The notes under the pieces are model-generated. The model was not told where the DNA came from, searched no databases, and was given only the letters and a program-made list of their open reading frames with translations. Shown one piece after another: positions 16,427 through 24,580 of a stretch of DNA of 64,000 nt. Both the position numbers and the translations under genes were made by a program. The DNA is taken from positions 1,488,001 through 1,552,000 of the forward strand of contig NZ_JAGSGD010000001.1 in assembly GCF_016772415.1 (NCBI RefSeq), in the 5' to 3' direction. Positions within the stretch are counted from its first letter, which is position 1; each line of letters opens with the position of its first letter. The DNA is from Phenylobacterium glaciei. GTDB taxonomy: Bacteria > Pseudomonadota > Alphaproteobacteria > Caulobacterales > Caulobacteraceae.

Positions 16427-17901
16427 GCAGGCTGCTTGGCAGCGGCCTGCCAGGCGCCGTGCTGCTGGTGGTCGCGGCCATTGCGATCGCAGCGCTTTTG
16501 AAAGCCGGGCCTGTCGTCGGCCGGATGCTGGCGCTGAGTCGAGAAGCCCGGTCCCAGTGGCCGACCCTGAATGATGACGGCCGCGAGGCCTTGTCTAGGC
16601 GCATGGCCGCGGGCATGGGCGCACTGTGTCTGCGCATCACCGCCATTCTGATCGCGGCCTTGGGCGCACCGCTGCTGGCTCTCTGGCTGCTGGACCGGGC
16701 GCGATTGGTCGCCTTCGACAAGGTGATAGCCACCAGCCTTTCCCCAGGGTTTCTGGTCGCCACCACTCTCACCGGCGTGGTGCTGGCGTGGATAGTGGCC
16801 CACCGCCCAGCGCCGGCCGTGGATGGGTGGCGCCATCGATACAGTCGCGTGGAGCGCCTGCTGCATGTCCTGGCCTTCGCCACCTGGCCGTTGCAGGTCG
16901 CGCTGGCGGATATCGAAGTGGTGGTCTTCGCTCGCGAGTTGCGCGGCCTTGAGACCAAGCGGCCGGTCTTCGTCGCCGGGCTTCCGCGGGCGGGCACGAC
17001 CTTGCTGCTTCAACTCCTGGAGGCTACCGGCGAATTCGCCAGCTACCGCTATCGGGACATGCCCTTCCTGTTGGCCCCCATGTTCTGGCGGGCCCTCTCG
17101 CCCCGCAACCGGGACTTGGTGGCCCCTCAGGCGCGCGCGCACGGCGATGGCGTCGAGATCGGAATCGAGAGCCCCGAGGCCTTCGAGGAGGTCCTGTGGC
17201 GCACCTTTCATCCGGAGCGGTATCGGAACGCCACCCTGCCGTTGTGGGGTCGGCAGGTCGATCGCGATTTCCCCGAGGCCTTCCGCTCGCAGATGCGCAA
17301 GCTGATCGCCATACGGCGCACGGACGCGCCGAATGCGACACGCTACCTTTCGAAAAACAACGGCAACATCGCGCGCCTTGCCGCCGTCGCAGCGATGTTT
17401 CCCGATGCCGTGGTCTTGGCCCCCTACCGTGATCCGTTGGCCCACGCCGCCTCACTGTTGCGTCAGCATCTCAACTTCCTGGAGTTGCATGGACGTGACG
17501 ATTTTTCACGCCGCTACATGGAGGCGATCGGGCACTACGACTTTGGCGCCAATCTGAAGCCAATCGCCTTTGATGACACTGTATCGGGCGATGCGGACTT
17601 CACTCGCCTGGAAACCTGGCTCGACTATTGGTCGGCCGCGTACGAGCATCTCCTTAGCCTAGACCAGAAAGCTATCGTGTTCATCTCGTACGAAGCGCTT
17701 TGCGATGCTCCGGCCGCGACTCTCGCGGCGCTGGCCGACAGGGTGGGGCTCGCCGCGCCGGGCGATCTGACGGCCAGGGCCGGGGAGGTCTGGCCGTCCA
17801 GGGCCGCCGACGAACCTCAGGTTGACGCCGCCAGCCTGGAGCGGGCACGCGCGATCCAGGCGAGGCTGGACGCCGTGGCGTTGTCCAGCTCCGGGGTCTG
17901 A
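16423..17901 (+). CDS. Sulfotransferase family protein with N-terminal membrane segments
   Basis: The 492-residue product begins with at least three hydrophobic helices (LLVVAAIAIAALLKAG; CLRITAILIAALGAPLLALW; FLVATTLTGVVLAWIV), then a cytosolic sulfotransferase domain. PVFVAGLPRAGTTLLLQLLE is the 5'-phosphosulfate-binding loop of PAPS-dependent enzymes. APYRDPLAHAASLLRQH carries the 3'-phosphate-binding Arg and Ser. IVFISYEALCDAP is the usual later element. The acceptor is unknown; the membrane anchor and neighbours suggest a lipid or glycan at the membrane. The ATG overlaps the preceding gene by four bases, although the frame is open far upstream inside that gene. Confidence 0.85.
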   Translation: MSRLLGSGLPGAVLLVVAAIAIAALLKAGPVVGRMLALSREARSQWPTLNDDGREALSRRMAAGMGALCLRITAILIAALGAPLLALWLLDRARLVAFDKVIATSLSPGFLVATTLTGVVLAWIVAHRPAPAVDGWRHRYSRVERLLHVLAFATWPLQVALADIEVVVFARELRGLETKRPVFVAGLPRAGTTLLLQLLEATGEFASYRYRDMPFLLAPMFWRALSPRNRDLVAPQARAHGDGVEIGIESPEAFEEVLWRTFHPERYRNATLPLWGRQVDRDFPEAFRSQMRKLIAIRRTDAPNATRYLSKNNGNIARLAAVAAMFPDAVVLAPYRDPLAHAASLLRQHLNFLELHGRDDFSRRYMEAIGHYDFGANLKPIAFDDTVSGDADFTRLETWLDYWSAAYEHLLSLDQKAIVFISYEALCDAPAATLAALADRVGLAAPGDLTARAGEVWPSRAADEPQVDAASLERARAIQARLDAVALSSSGV

Positions 17902-17974
17902 TCCGTACTGGCCGATCGAGCAACGCTCCGCCGTCGGCGGCGAGCTTGTCTCCGCCGCAGATCGGAGAGTTATG

Positions 17975-19303
17975 CTAGGGTTTGGCGGGCACGTTCAGCA
18001 TGACGCCGTCCAGACTCAGCCGGTTACTTGACTCCATCGGGCCTTCAAAAGCCTTCGCGCTCTCCGGCCAGCCGTCGGATTGGATGTCCAGAATGTTCCC
18101 GTTGGCGAATGTTCCGTCGTCTGATGCGAAGTCGCGGACGAGGAAGCGGACGGCAGGGTATGCCTTCGACGAATAGAACATCATGCTGGCGTTCAGTAGG
18201 ACGCGGTTGTTCTTTGCGCCCTTCAGGGCAAGGGCGGCGACCGGGGCGTCCATCCAATCGATTTGCCCCTGCCACTGGACGCCCAGCATCAGGGAGTTGT
18301 CCTGACCGCGGTCGATCATCACACCATCGCCCGTGGTGTCCTGCAGCTGCAGGCTGCTGAAGCGATTGCTGCTGGCGCGGTCGAGAACAAGGCCGGCCGT
18401 GGAACCCTTCCGTCGACGGGTGCCAGAGTACCAGATCTTCATCGCCTCAAAGCGGTTGCTGGAGCAATTGGGCCCGCAATAGAATCCTTCGCGGCCCGTC
18501 TCGCCAATGTCGATCATGACGGCGTTGTTGTCATAGGTGGTCCAGGCCATGCCACGCCCCCCGACGCGGAAGATCTGTATCGCGCTGGCTGTCTGACTGC
18601 CGGCGCCGCTCGCCCTCAGGCCGTCGCCGCCGAAGTTGGCGATCAGCAGTTCGCCATAGCGCCCTCTTGGGGTTTGAGCGCCGATGGGGCTGTTGGCTCG
18701 GAAACATTCGTCTCCGCGCCCGCTGAACGCGTTGGCGAAGGAGATCGCATGCTGCCGATCCAGCCACGGGTCCTTCTCTGGATCGGCTTCATAGGGGCTT
18801 CGCCCATACCGCCAGCCTCCGTCCAGGGTGAGGCCCCAGAACAACCAGTTGGTGGCATAGGGGTCATCCAGCGCGACGAAGGTCTCCTCGCGCGCGTCCG
18901 CTGATCCCCGAACCTGTTGCAGGATCACTGTCTGGGGGGCGTCGGCATAGTAGCCGCTGTTGGCGCCGAAGCGCAGACGTTGGAGACGATAGCGGCCCGG
19001 CGCAATCTTCACGTAGAGGCCGTGGGGGGATGCTTTCATGGCCGCCTCGGCCGCGTCGAACACGCGTTGATCGTTGGCCGATCCCAGTTTCACGCCAAGC
19101 GCCGCAGCGAAGCTCGCCAAGCTTCGGACGCTGGGGATCGCCGGCCCGAGCGGAGGCGGGCAACGAGCGGTCACGCGGACCCCCGCGGCGGCGGGGGAGG
19201 AGGCGGTCATAAGGATCATAAAGGCAAGCAGCATCCCCCCGGCCAGGGCCGCTGCGGCGCAACGAAGGCGTATTGCGGCTGAAATTGTGAGGGGCATGCT
19301 CAT
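17975..19303 (-). CDS. Secreted right-handed beta-helix-like protein, unknown function
   Basis: This 442-residue protein starts with a Sec signal peptide (a basic start, then AAALAGGMLLAFMILMTASSPAAAG). The mature part has the look of a pectate-lyase-type parallel beta-helix: an early APGRYRLQRLRF segment typical of the N-terminal rung, and repeated short N-rich turns (SNRFEAMKIWY, SNRFSSLQLQDTTG, NNRVLLNASMMFY, NRLSLDGVMLN). Such folds bind or cleave polysaccharides, but no catalytic set can be named. It sits between the sulfotransferase trio and galE and points away from galE, so a role in processing a surface glycan is plausible, not shown. Confidence 0.7.
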   Translation of the reverse strand: MSMPLTISAAIRLRCAAAALAGGMLLAFMILMTASSPAAAGVRVTARCPPPLGPAIPSVRSLASFAAALGVKLGSANDQRVFDAAEAAMKASPHGLYVKIAPGRYRLQRLRFGANSGYYADAPQTVILQQVRGSADAREETFVALDDPYATNWLFWGLTLDGGWRYGRSPYEADPEKDPWLDRQHAISFANAFSGRGDECFRANSPIGAQTPRGRYGELLIANFGGDGLRASGAGSQTASAIQIFRVGGRGMAWTTYDNNAVMIDIGETGREGFYCGPNCSSNRFEAMKIWYSGTRRRKGSTAGLVLDRASSNRFSSLQLQDTTGDGVMIDRGQDNSLMLGVQWQGQIDWMDAPVAALALKGAKNNRVLLNASMMFYSSKAYPAVRFLVRDFASDDGTFANGNILDIQSDGWPESAKAFEGPMESSNRLSLDGVMLNVPAKP

Positions 19304-19391
19304 TTTTTCAAAAAACTCTGAGCTCCATGGAAGTCGACTTGCGCGGGCAGGTCCGACAGATCACAAGACCTGCGACCTGTCAGGAGGACTC

Positions 19392-20396
19392 ATGCAGACT
19401 GTATTGGTTAGCGGCGGCGCTGGTTATGTCGGCTCCCATACCTGCCTGCGTCTGTCAGAAGCCGGTTTTAATCCTGTCGTCTTCGACAACCTGTCGAACG
19501 GGCATGCGGAATTCGTACAGTGGGGGCCTCTAGAAGTCGGCGACATACGCGATAGCACACGGCTGGACGCGGTGTTTGCAGCGCACAAGCCGGTGGCGGT
19601 CCTCCACTTCGCAGCGCTGATCGAGGTGGGAGAGTCGGTGCTGCACCCCTCCCGCTTCTACGAAAACAATGTGGCCGGCGCGTTGAACCTGGTTCAGGCG
19701 GCGCAGAGGGCAGGGGTAGACGCCTTTGTCTTTTCCTCCACCTGCGCAACCTATGGCGACCCCGTGACCACCCCCATGGATGAGAGCCACGTCCAGCGAC
19801 CCGTCAATCCCTATGGTCGCACCAAGCTTATGGTGGAGCAGATCCTTGCCGATCTGGACCGCTATGCGGGGTTCCGATCCGTCAGCCTGCGCTACTTCAA
19901 CGCCGCGGGGGCCGATTTCGACGGGCGGATCGGAGAGCGTCATCATCCCGAGACCCACGCTATTCCTCTGGCCATCCAGGCCGCCATGGACAGCGGCAAG
20001 ACCTTCAAGATTTTTGGCGAAGACTATGCAACCCCGGACGGGACGGCGGTGCGTGACTATATCCACGTGCTGGACCTAGCCGACGCCCACGTCCTTGCCC
20101 TCAAGCGGCTGCTGGCCGGGGGCGCCACTGATGTCTTCAATCTGGGCACGGGCCGTGGCACGAGCGTGCGCGAGTTGATCGATACGATCCGGACGGTCTC
20201 CGGCACCAACCAAAACATGACTGTTATTAAGGCTGAACGGCGGCCTGGTGATGCTGCGGCCCTGGTGGCGGACAACAAGAAGGCCCAGGCTGATCTGGGG
20301 TGGACACCCCGCTATGGGCTGACCGAGATCGTGGAGTCGGCGTGGCGCTGGCATCAGGCCGAGGCCAATCGCCTTGTCCTGGCCGGCGTGGAGTAG
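19392..20396 (+). CDS. galE: UDP-glucose 4-epimerase
   Basis: A 334-residue extended short-chain dehydrogenase that interconverts UDP-glucose and UDP-galactose in the cytosol, supplying precursors for the glycan genes downstream. The NAD-binding motif GGAGYVGSHTC opens the protein, SSTCATYGDP carries the catalytic Ser/Thr segment, and Tyr141 in NPYGRTKLM is the active-site tyrosine with its lysine four residues on. RYFNAAGAD and RDYIHVLDLA are further GalE signatures. A perfect AGGAGG ribosome-binding site lies five bases before the ATG, which fixes the start although the frame is open upstream. Confidence 0.95.
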   Translation: MQTVLVSGGAGYVGSHTCLRLSEAGFNPVVFDNLSNGHAEFVQWGPLEVGDIRDSTRLDAVFAAHKPVAVLHFAALIEVGESVLHPSRFYENNVAGALNLVQAAQRAGVDAFVFSSTCATYGDPVTTPMDESHVQRPVNPYGRTKLMVEQILADLDRYAGFRSVSLRYFNAAGADFDGRIGERHHPETHAIPLAIQAAMDSGKTFKIFGEDYATPDGTAVRDYIHVLDLADAHVLALKRLLAGGATDVFNLGTGRGTSVRELIDTIRTVSGTNQNMTVIKAERRPGDAAALVADNKKAQADLGWTPRYGLTEIVESAWRWHQAEANRLVLAGVE

Positions 20397-20424
20397 AGCC
20401 CAACCGTCCCTTTAACGGCCGCCA

Positions 20425-20442
20425 CACCCGAGTGTTCGGGTG
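20425..20442 (+). terminator. Hairpin after galE
   Basis: CACCCGA-GTGT-TCGGGTG forms a 7-base-pair stem with a four-base loop, 29 bases after the galE stop. A TTTT tract follows only about 14 bases later, so termination here is possible but weakly supported. Confidence 0.35.
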
Positions 20443-20486
20443 ACGACATGCCGCCGTTTTCGACGCGCGTTTCTGTGGGGCTGGAC

Positions 20487-20628
20487 TGGGGCGACCGAGG
20501 CGATCGCATCCGAGCGCCTGGCTAGCTGATGCGTGCAATCGGGCTGGGCGGTGGGGTGCGCATGCCAGCCCGCCGAAAGGTCGTTGACCTTTCCGGGCGC
20601 CCGTCCTGATCCCACACAGGTCGCCCCA
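20487..20628. ncRNA. Candidate structured RNA in the galE-export operon gap
   Basis: TGGGGCGACC (20487-20496) and GGTCGCCCCA (20619-20628) are perfectly complementary over ten bases and would close a domain of about 140 bases. Inside lie AGGCG/CGCCT (20498-20519), GGGCTGG/CCAGCCC (20541-20571) and the perfect eight-base hairpin GAAAGGTC-GTT-GACCTTTC (20575-20593). No convincing coding frame was recognised on either strand. The nesting suggests a folded RNA, a leader element or a palindromic repeat. I match no named RNA family, and strand is undetermined. Confidence 0.3.
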
Positions 20629-20768
20629 TCCGAGGGCGCAAAATTCCCGCCACCATCCTGCTCGCCCGAGGTCCGCCCTCCGTGCGCGCCCAGCCGAGCG
20701 CTCGCGTTGACGATATGGCGTCCTGTGCCGGCCTGCGTCCATCCAAACCTTCGCGAGGGTGAGCCCGG

Positions 20769-20880
20769 TTGTTTACTTGTCATTTAGGTAAACAACAAGA
20801 TAATACGTCGTATTGATTTCGTTAACTTGAATTGATGTCTCTTTACTATGAATACATAGTTTACTTATTCAATAATTAAA
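20769..20880. promoter_or_regulatory. AT-rich control region with three dyads before the export operon
   Basis: This block is strikingly AT-rich against GC-rich surroundings. It contains TTGTTTAC-N11-GTAAACAA (20769-20795), AATACG-T-CGTATT (20802-20814) and ACTATG-AATA-CATAGT (20845-20860). GTTTACTT occurs twice in direct orientation (20771 and 20859). The first gene of the export operon starts at 20951. The block probably contains the operon promoter and binding sites for a dimeric or nucleoid-type regulator; no regulator can be named. Confidence 0.55.
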
Positions 20881-20950
20881 CACGTCATTTCACCGTGATT
20901 TAAATTGAGAATGAGAGATTACCCTTCGAAAGCTTCAGAAGGGAAGTCTT

Positions 20951-21916
20951 ATGCGGTCGTTAACTTTGCTGAGCTTGGGGTTTGCCTTGATGCTCGGCGC
21001 CTGTACGACGGTGAGCCCTACGGCCAATACGTCGCTGACGTTGCTGACGACCGCGCCAGAGAGCGCAACCAAGAAGGTTGCGGTCTCGGCGTTCATGCCG
21101 ATGGGCGCCGCGGTTGACGCCCCCCGTGGCTATGCCGACATGTGCAGGGTGCGCAGTCCCCTGTGTTCGGAGCGGCCCGCGATTGAGGTCGCCGGCCGCA
21201 TGCTGATCGGCGACTTCGCCTCCAGCGTCGACCTGAGCGCCAAGCCTTCTTCGATCCGCAATGCCCAGCCGGAGGGCCAGGCCTTCCTGATCCGTGCTTC
21301 CTGGGGCGGCGCCCCGGCGCTGGCAACCGGCGGACTGGGCGCCGACCTTGGAGAGCGCGAGCTCTCCAGCTTTGGTATGGCTGCACTGCCCGCCCCGGCC
21401 GTTGACGCCCCCGCGGCGCCCAAGCCTGCCGACGCGGCCGCCAAGCCCTTGGCGGAGCGCCTGAAGATGCTGGCGTCCGTCAACAGCTACGTGAACCAGC
21501 ACGTCGTGCAGCGGACGGACATGCAAAACTACGGTGTCGAAGAATACTGGACCCGCTCAGGCGTTGGACCTGGCGCGACCGGCGATTGCGAAGATGTCGC
21601 CACCGAGAAGCGCCAGCAGCTGATCGAGCAGGGCTATCCGGTCGAGGATCTTTTCTACGCCGTCGCGTACCGCCGCGACATCGGCCTCCACGCGGTGCTC
21701 GTGGCGCACACCGAAACCGGCGACCTCGTCCTTGATGGCCGCACGTCGCGGATCGTGAGTTGGGACAAGGCCGGCTATAACTGGGTGAAGCGTCAGGCGC
21801 AAAATGACCCCTCGTCCTGGGTCATGATCGATCATCCCAAGCTGATGGCCTCTGGCCTGCGTGTTGCATCCCTTGATCCCGAGATGGCGAACCGGGGTGG
21901 TCCTGGTTCAAACTGA
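20951..21916 (+). CDS. Transglutaminase-like cysteine peptidase (BTLCP) lipoprotein
   Basis: The 321-residue product starts with a lipoprotein signal, lipobox LGAC with Cys18 as the lipidated residue. Residues about 165-300 match the bacterial transglutaminase-like cysteine peptidases (the LapG family): SVNSYVNQHVVQRTD, then the catalytic Cys213 in GDCEDVATEK, His247 in GLHAVLVAHTE and Asp262 in LVLDGRTS. LapG cleaves biofilm adhesins in the periplasm; here the protein is the first gene of a polysaccharide export operon, and its target is unknown. A GAAGGGAAG ribosome-binding site precedes the ATG. It is followed by the OPX lipoprotein after about 100 bases. Confidence 0.88.
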   Translation: MRSLTLLSLGFALMLGACTTVSPTANTSLTLLTTAPESATKKVAVSAFMPMGAAVDAPRGYADMCRVRSPLCSERPAIEVAGRMLIGDFASSVDLSAKPSSIRNAQPEGQAFLIRASWGGAPALATGGLGADLGERELSSFGMAALPAPAVDAPAAPKPADAAAKPLAERLKMLASVNSYVNQHVVQRTDMQNYGVEEYWTRSGVGPGATGDCEDVATEKRQQLIEQGYPVEDLFYAVAYRRDIGLHAVLVAHTETGDLVLDGRTSRIVSWDKAGYNWVKRQAQNDPSSWVMIDHPKLMASGLRVASLDPEMANRGGPGSN

Positions 21917-22018
21917 GACTTGAGGCCGCTTTTCAGCCCGTGTTGCATTGCGGCATCGGCTTGCGCGGCGGCCCCAACGACAGTATATCATTTGTTAAGA
22001 CATCTGGAGATTTGACCT

Positions 22019-22624
22019 ATGACGCGCAGGTTCTTGCTGGCTTTCGTTCTCAGCGCTTCCTGCCTCGGGGCATGCTCAAGCATTGGCGCGCCGGCGGCGC
22101 CCGCCGCCCAGTCCGTGATGGACGCCCCGGCGGCAGCCGTCGACGCAGCGGCGCTGCCGAGTCTTTCAGACTACACACTGGGCGCAGCCGACAAGGTTCG
22201 AATCCTTGTTTATAATGAACCTAATCTGTCGGGCGAGTTCCTGGTGAACTCCAATGGCATGATTTCGGTGCCGCTCATCGGCGATGTGACGGCCCTTAAC
22301 CGCACCACCACCCAAATTCGTGCCGATATCGAGACCCGTCTCTCCGCGGGTTACCTGCGTGCGCCGCAGGTCAGTGTCGATGTGCTAACCTTCCGGCCGT
22401 TCTACATCCTGGGCGAAGTGAACAAGCCCGGCGACTATCCCTATTCGGCCGGCCTCACGGCGCTGAAAGCGGTCGCCACGGCCAACGGCTTCACCTATCG
22501 GGCCGACAAGAAGAACTACTATCTCAAGCACCCGGGCCAGTCCGAGGAGGTCAAGCATCCCATGTCCGCGGACATGATGCTGCAGCCTGGCGACACGGTT
22601 CGGATCGCGGAGCGTTATTTCTAG
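22019..22624 (+). CDS. Polysaccharide export lipoprotein (OPX/Wza-like, short form)
   Basis: A 201-residue outer-membrane polysaccharide export protein. The lipobox LGAC places lipidation at Cys19. The Poly_export domain is seen in YTLGAADKVRILVYNEPNLS and GMISVPLIGDVTALNRTT; one SLBB-type beta-grasp domain follows (FRPFYILGEVNKPGDYPY, then ALKAVATANGFTYRADKKNY). Wza and HfsD family proteins form the outer part of the export channel; this short version lacks the C-terminal helix that spans the outer membrane in Wza, so it likely relies on the beta-barrel protein encoded downstream. Co-directional with the autokinase four genes on. Confidence 0.93.
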   Translation: MTRRFLLAFVLSASCLGACSSIGAPAAPAAQSVMDAPAAAVDAAALPSLSDYTLGAADKVRILVYNEPNLSGEFLVNSNGMISVPLIGDVTALNRTTTQIRADIETRLSAGYLRAPQVSVDVLTFRPFYILGEVNKPGDYPYSAGLTALKAVATANGFTYRADKKNYYLKHPGQSEEVKHPMSADMMLQPGDTVRIAERYF

Positions 22625-22640
22625 GCGCCCCGTCGAGAAT

Positions 22641-22662
22641 CTGACGCCGGAATCGGCGTCAG
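22641..22662. repeat. Perfect 9-base-pair hairpin, copy 1 of an intergenic repeat
   Basis: CTGACGCCG-GAAT-CGGCGTCAG lies 16 bases after the OPX stop codon. A degraded near-copy follows the beta-barrel gene at 24581. No T-run follows, so this is more likely an mRNA-stabilising or attenuating stem, or a small dispersed palindrome, than a full terminator. Confidence 0.5.
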
Positions 22663-22703
22663 ACAGTTGTTGCGACAAAGTGTCTTTATTGTTCGGCCAA
22701 GAA

Positions 22704-22723
22704 GTTGCATAAGTCAGTGCAAC
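22704..22723. promoter_or_regulatory. Inverted repeat GTTGCA-N8-TGCAAC before the Gly-rich protein
   Basis: Two six-base arms separated by eight bases lie 34 bases upstream of the ATG of the secreted Gly-rich protein. The spacing of half-sites, about 14 bases centre to centre, would suit a dimeric regulator. It could mark an internal promoter of the export operon. Confidence 0.3.
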
Positions 22724-22757
22724 AACGTCCATTACGGCACACACGTGGGGTGTTCAG

Positions 22758-23216
22758 ATGTCTAAGCTTGAACTTCTAAATTCAATTCGTAGGCGAACTC
22801 TATTCGCCTCCCTGGCGATTGCTGTCGCGACTGCTGCGGCTCCGGCGACTTACGCGGCGACGACGCCCGTCCTCACCAGTGAGCAGCAGGCCCAGGTCTC
22901 GGCCTTGGCCACCAAGCTGACCAACTTGGTGAAAGACCGCTCGGCGGACTCCTCGGAGGGTGATTTCCAAGGCGCCATGGCCGACGCCGTGTCCGGCTAC
23001 AGCGCCGAGGTGATTGCGGCAGCGCTTGCGCAAGTCGCTGGCACCCCGGGCCTCCCGGCCAACGCCATCGCGGCCGCCAAGGGTCTGCAGCGCCAGTACG
23101 CCAGCAACAGCGGCACGGGCGGCGGCACGGGCGCCGTCGGCGGCCAAGGCGGCACCGCGTTTGGCTCCGGCCCTGGCTTTGTCGGCGGCGGCGGCGGTTC
23201 GAACTACGGTCAATAG
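22758..23216 (+). CDS. Secreted Gly-rich small protein in the export operon, unknown function
   Basis: I do not recognise this 152-residue protein. It has a long signal peptide (RRRTLFASLAIAVATAAAPATYAA), a helical Ala-rich middle (residues about 38-115; EQQAQVSALATKLTNLVKDR, AAALAQVAGTPGLPANAIAA) and a Gly-rich tail of about 35 residues ending in GGGGGSNYGQ. Position between the OPX and the outer-membrane barrel suggests a periplasmic or surface partner of the export machine. Codon use resembles the neighbours. An upstream inverted repeat may give it its own promoter. Confidence 0.75.
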   Translation: MSKLELLNSIRRRTLFASLAIAVATAAAPATYAATTPVLTSEQQAQVSALATKLTNLVKDRSADSSEGDFQGAMADAVSGYSAEVIAAALAQVAGTPGLPANAIAAAKGLQRQYASNSGTGGGTGAVGGQGGTAFGSGPGFVGGGGGSNYGQ

Positions 23217-23268
23217 GGCTGCCCGCGCCTCGGCGCGGGAGACGTGATTTTCTTGAGGGGGTACGGGC

Positions 23269-24576
23269 ATGACCCGGTTGCGCGTTTCACTGTCGCTTGG
23301 GGCGGCTTCCACGCTGCTGTTCTTTGCGAACGGCGCTTCCGCTCAGAGCGGCACCACCGACTTCGACGTGCCCCAGTTCTATGGGCGCGGCAAGAACACC
23401 AGTGTTCTTGAACGCGATCGGTCTGAGTACCAAGCCATCGGCGTCCACGCCGGCGCGTTCACGGTCTATCCGAAGCTGAACGTCGGCGTCTCTTCGACGG
23501 ACAATGTCTATCCGGGCGCCAACACTGCGGCGCTCAAGAACAAGTCCGACCAGTACGCCACCATCGCGCCTTCGGTCTTCGTGGCGAGCGATTGGAGCCG
23601 TCACAGCCTGTCGGGCTCGGCCTCCGTGCTGCGGCAGGAATATTCGAAGTTCTCGACCGAGAACTCCACGGGTTGGGATGTCCGGGGCAACGCGCGCCTC
23701 GACGTGCACGCCGATTCCTACATCAACCTGGGCGGCGATGCTCAGCGGGTCTATGAGGCCCGCGGCAGCCAGAACTCGATTTCCACGGCCTCGAAGCCGA
23801 TCCCGCTGGACACCCAGGGCGCCTACGTGCGCGGCCTGTACAGCGCCGATCGAGTCCGAACCGCTGTCGACCTCGACTATCGTAACTTCGACTACAAGAA
23901 CGTACCTGGCGCGCTCTTCGAAGACACCCGAGATTTCGAGCAGAAGCGGGCGAGTTTGCGCGCCGACTTCGCGCTCAGCCCCGACACCGCGATTTTCGCC
24001 AAGGTGGCTGGCGCTCAGAACAAGTATCGTCAGGGCACGAGCACCGGCGTTATCACCGACAAGCGTGACTCCAGCGAATTCCGGGCCCTGACCGGGGCCA
24101 ACTTCGACCTTTCCGACGTCGCCCGTGGCGAAATCGGTGTGGGCTACGTGTCGCGCGACTACGACTCCGTCTTCTTCAAGGACGTCAAAGGTGTCGCGGT
24201 TGCGGCGAAGATCGAGTACTTCCCGACCCAGCTGATTACGGTGACAGGTGTCGCCCAGCGTTCGGTGCAGGATGCGGCCTTCAGCCGGTCGGGCGGCTAC
24301 TTCCAGAACACCGTGTCGGTCAGCGCGGATTATGAGTTGCGGCGTAACTTCATCGTGAGCGCTGCGGCCGGTTATGAACGCGACGAATTCCAAGGCGTCG
24401 ACCGCTCTGACAAGGTCGCCAATGTGGGCCTGGGCGCTCGTTATCTTGTGAACCGCAGCTTCGGTATCGGCGCTTCGGTCTCCTATGCCGACCGCAAGTC
24501 CTCCGGCGCCGCGGCGACCATCGGGCCGCAGTTCAACGTGACGCGGATTGGCTTGAGCTTGGTATTCCAGCGTTAA
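23269..24576 (+). CDS. Outer-membrane beta-barrel protein (BBP2-type) of polysaccharide export
   Basis: The 435-residue product has a signal peptide (LGAASTLLFFANGASAQS) and then alternating amphipathic strands with Tyr/Phe/Arg girdles from about residue 60 to the end (for example YPKLNVGVSSTDNVYPG, GYVSRDYDSVFFKDV, GLGARYLVNRSFGIGASVSY), ending in LSLVFQR. This is the pattern of the putative beta-barrel porin 2 family found in exopolysaccharide operons (VpsM/EpsL-like). With the short OPX lipoprotein it probably forms the outer-membrane exit for the polymer. It is preceded by GAGGGGGT as ribosome-binding site. Confidence 0.87.
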   Translation: MTRLRVSLSLGAASTLLFFANGASAQSGTTDFDVPQFYGRGKNTSVLERDRSEYQAIGVHAGAFTVYPKLNVGVSSTDNVYPGANTAALKNKSDQYATIAPSVFVASDWSRHSLSGSASVLRQEYSKFSTENSTGWDVRGNARLDVHADSYINLGGDAQRVYEARGSQNSISTASKPIPLDTQGAYVRGLYSADRVRTAVDLDYRNFDYKNVPGALFEDTRDFEQKRASLRADFALSPDTAIFAKVAGAQNKYRQGTSTGVITDKRDSSEFRALTGANFDLSDVARGEIGVGYVSRDYDSVFFKDVKGVAVAAKIEYFPTQLITVTGVAQRSVQDAAFSRSGGYFQNTVSVSADYELRRNFIVSAAAGYERDEFQGVDRSDKVANVGLGARYLVNRSFGIGASVSYADRKSSGAAATIGPQFNVTRIGLSLVFQR

Positions 24577-24580
24577 GCAT

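Noticed and set aside
16273..17445. 390-codon minus-strand frame
   Set aside because: Opposite the sulfotransferase domain, whose motifs are clear; the antisense product has none.
20412..20783. Minus-strand frames of 123-171 codons in the galE-export gap
   Set aside because: Arg/Pro/Ser-rich with no motif; the DNA is better explained by nested stems. Not fully excluded as coding.
23287..24393. 368-codon minus-strand frame
   Set aside because: Shadow of the beta-barrel gene; composition shows codon-complement bias, not a protein.
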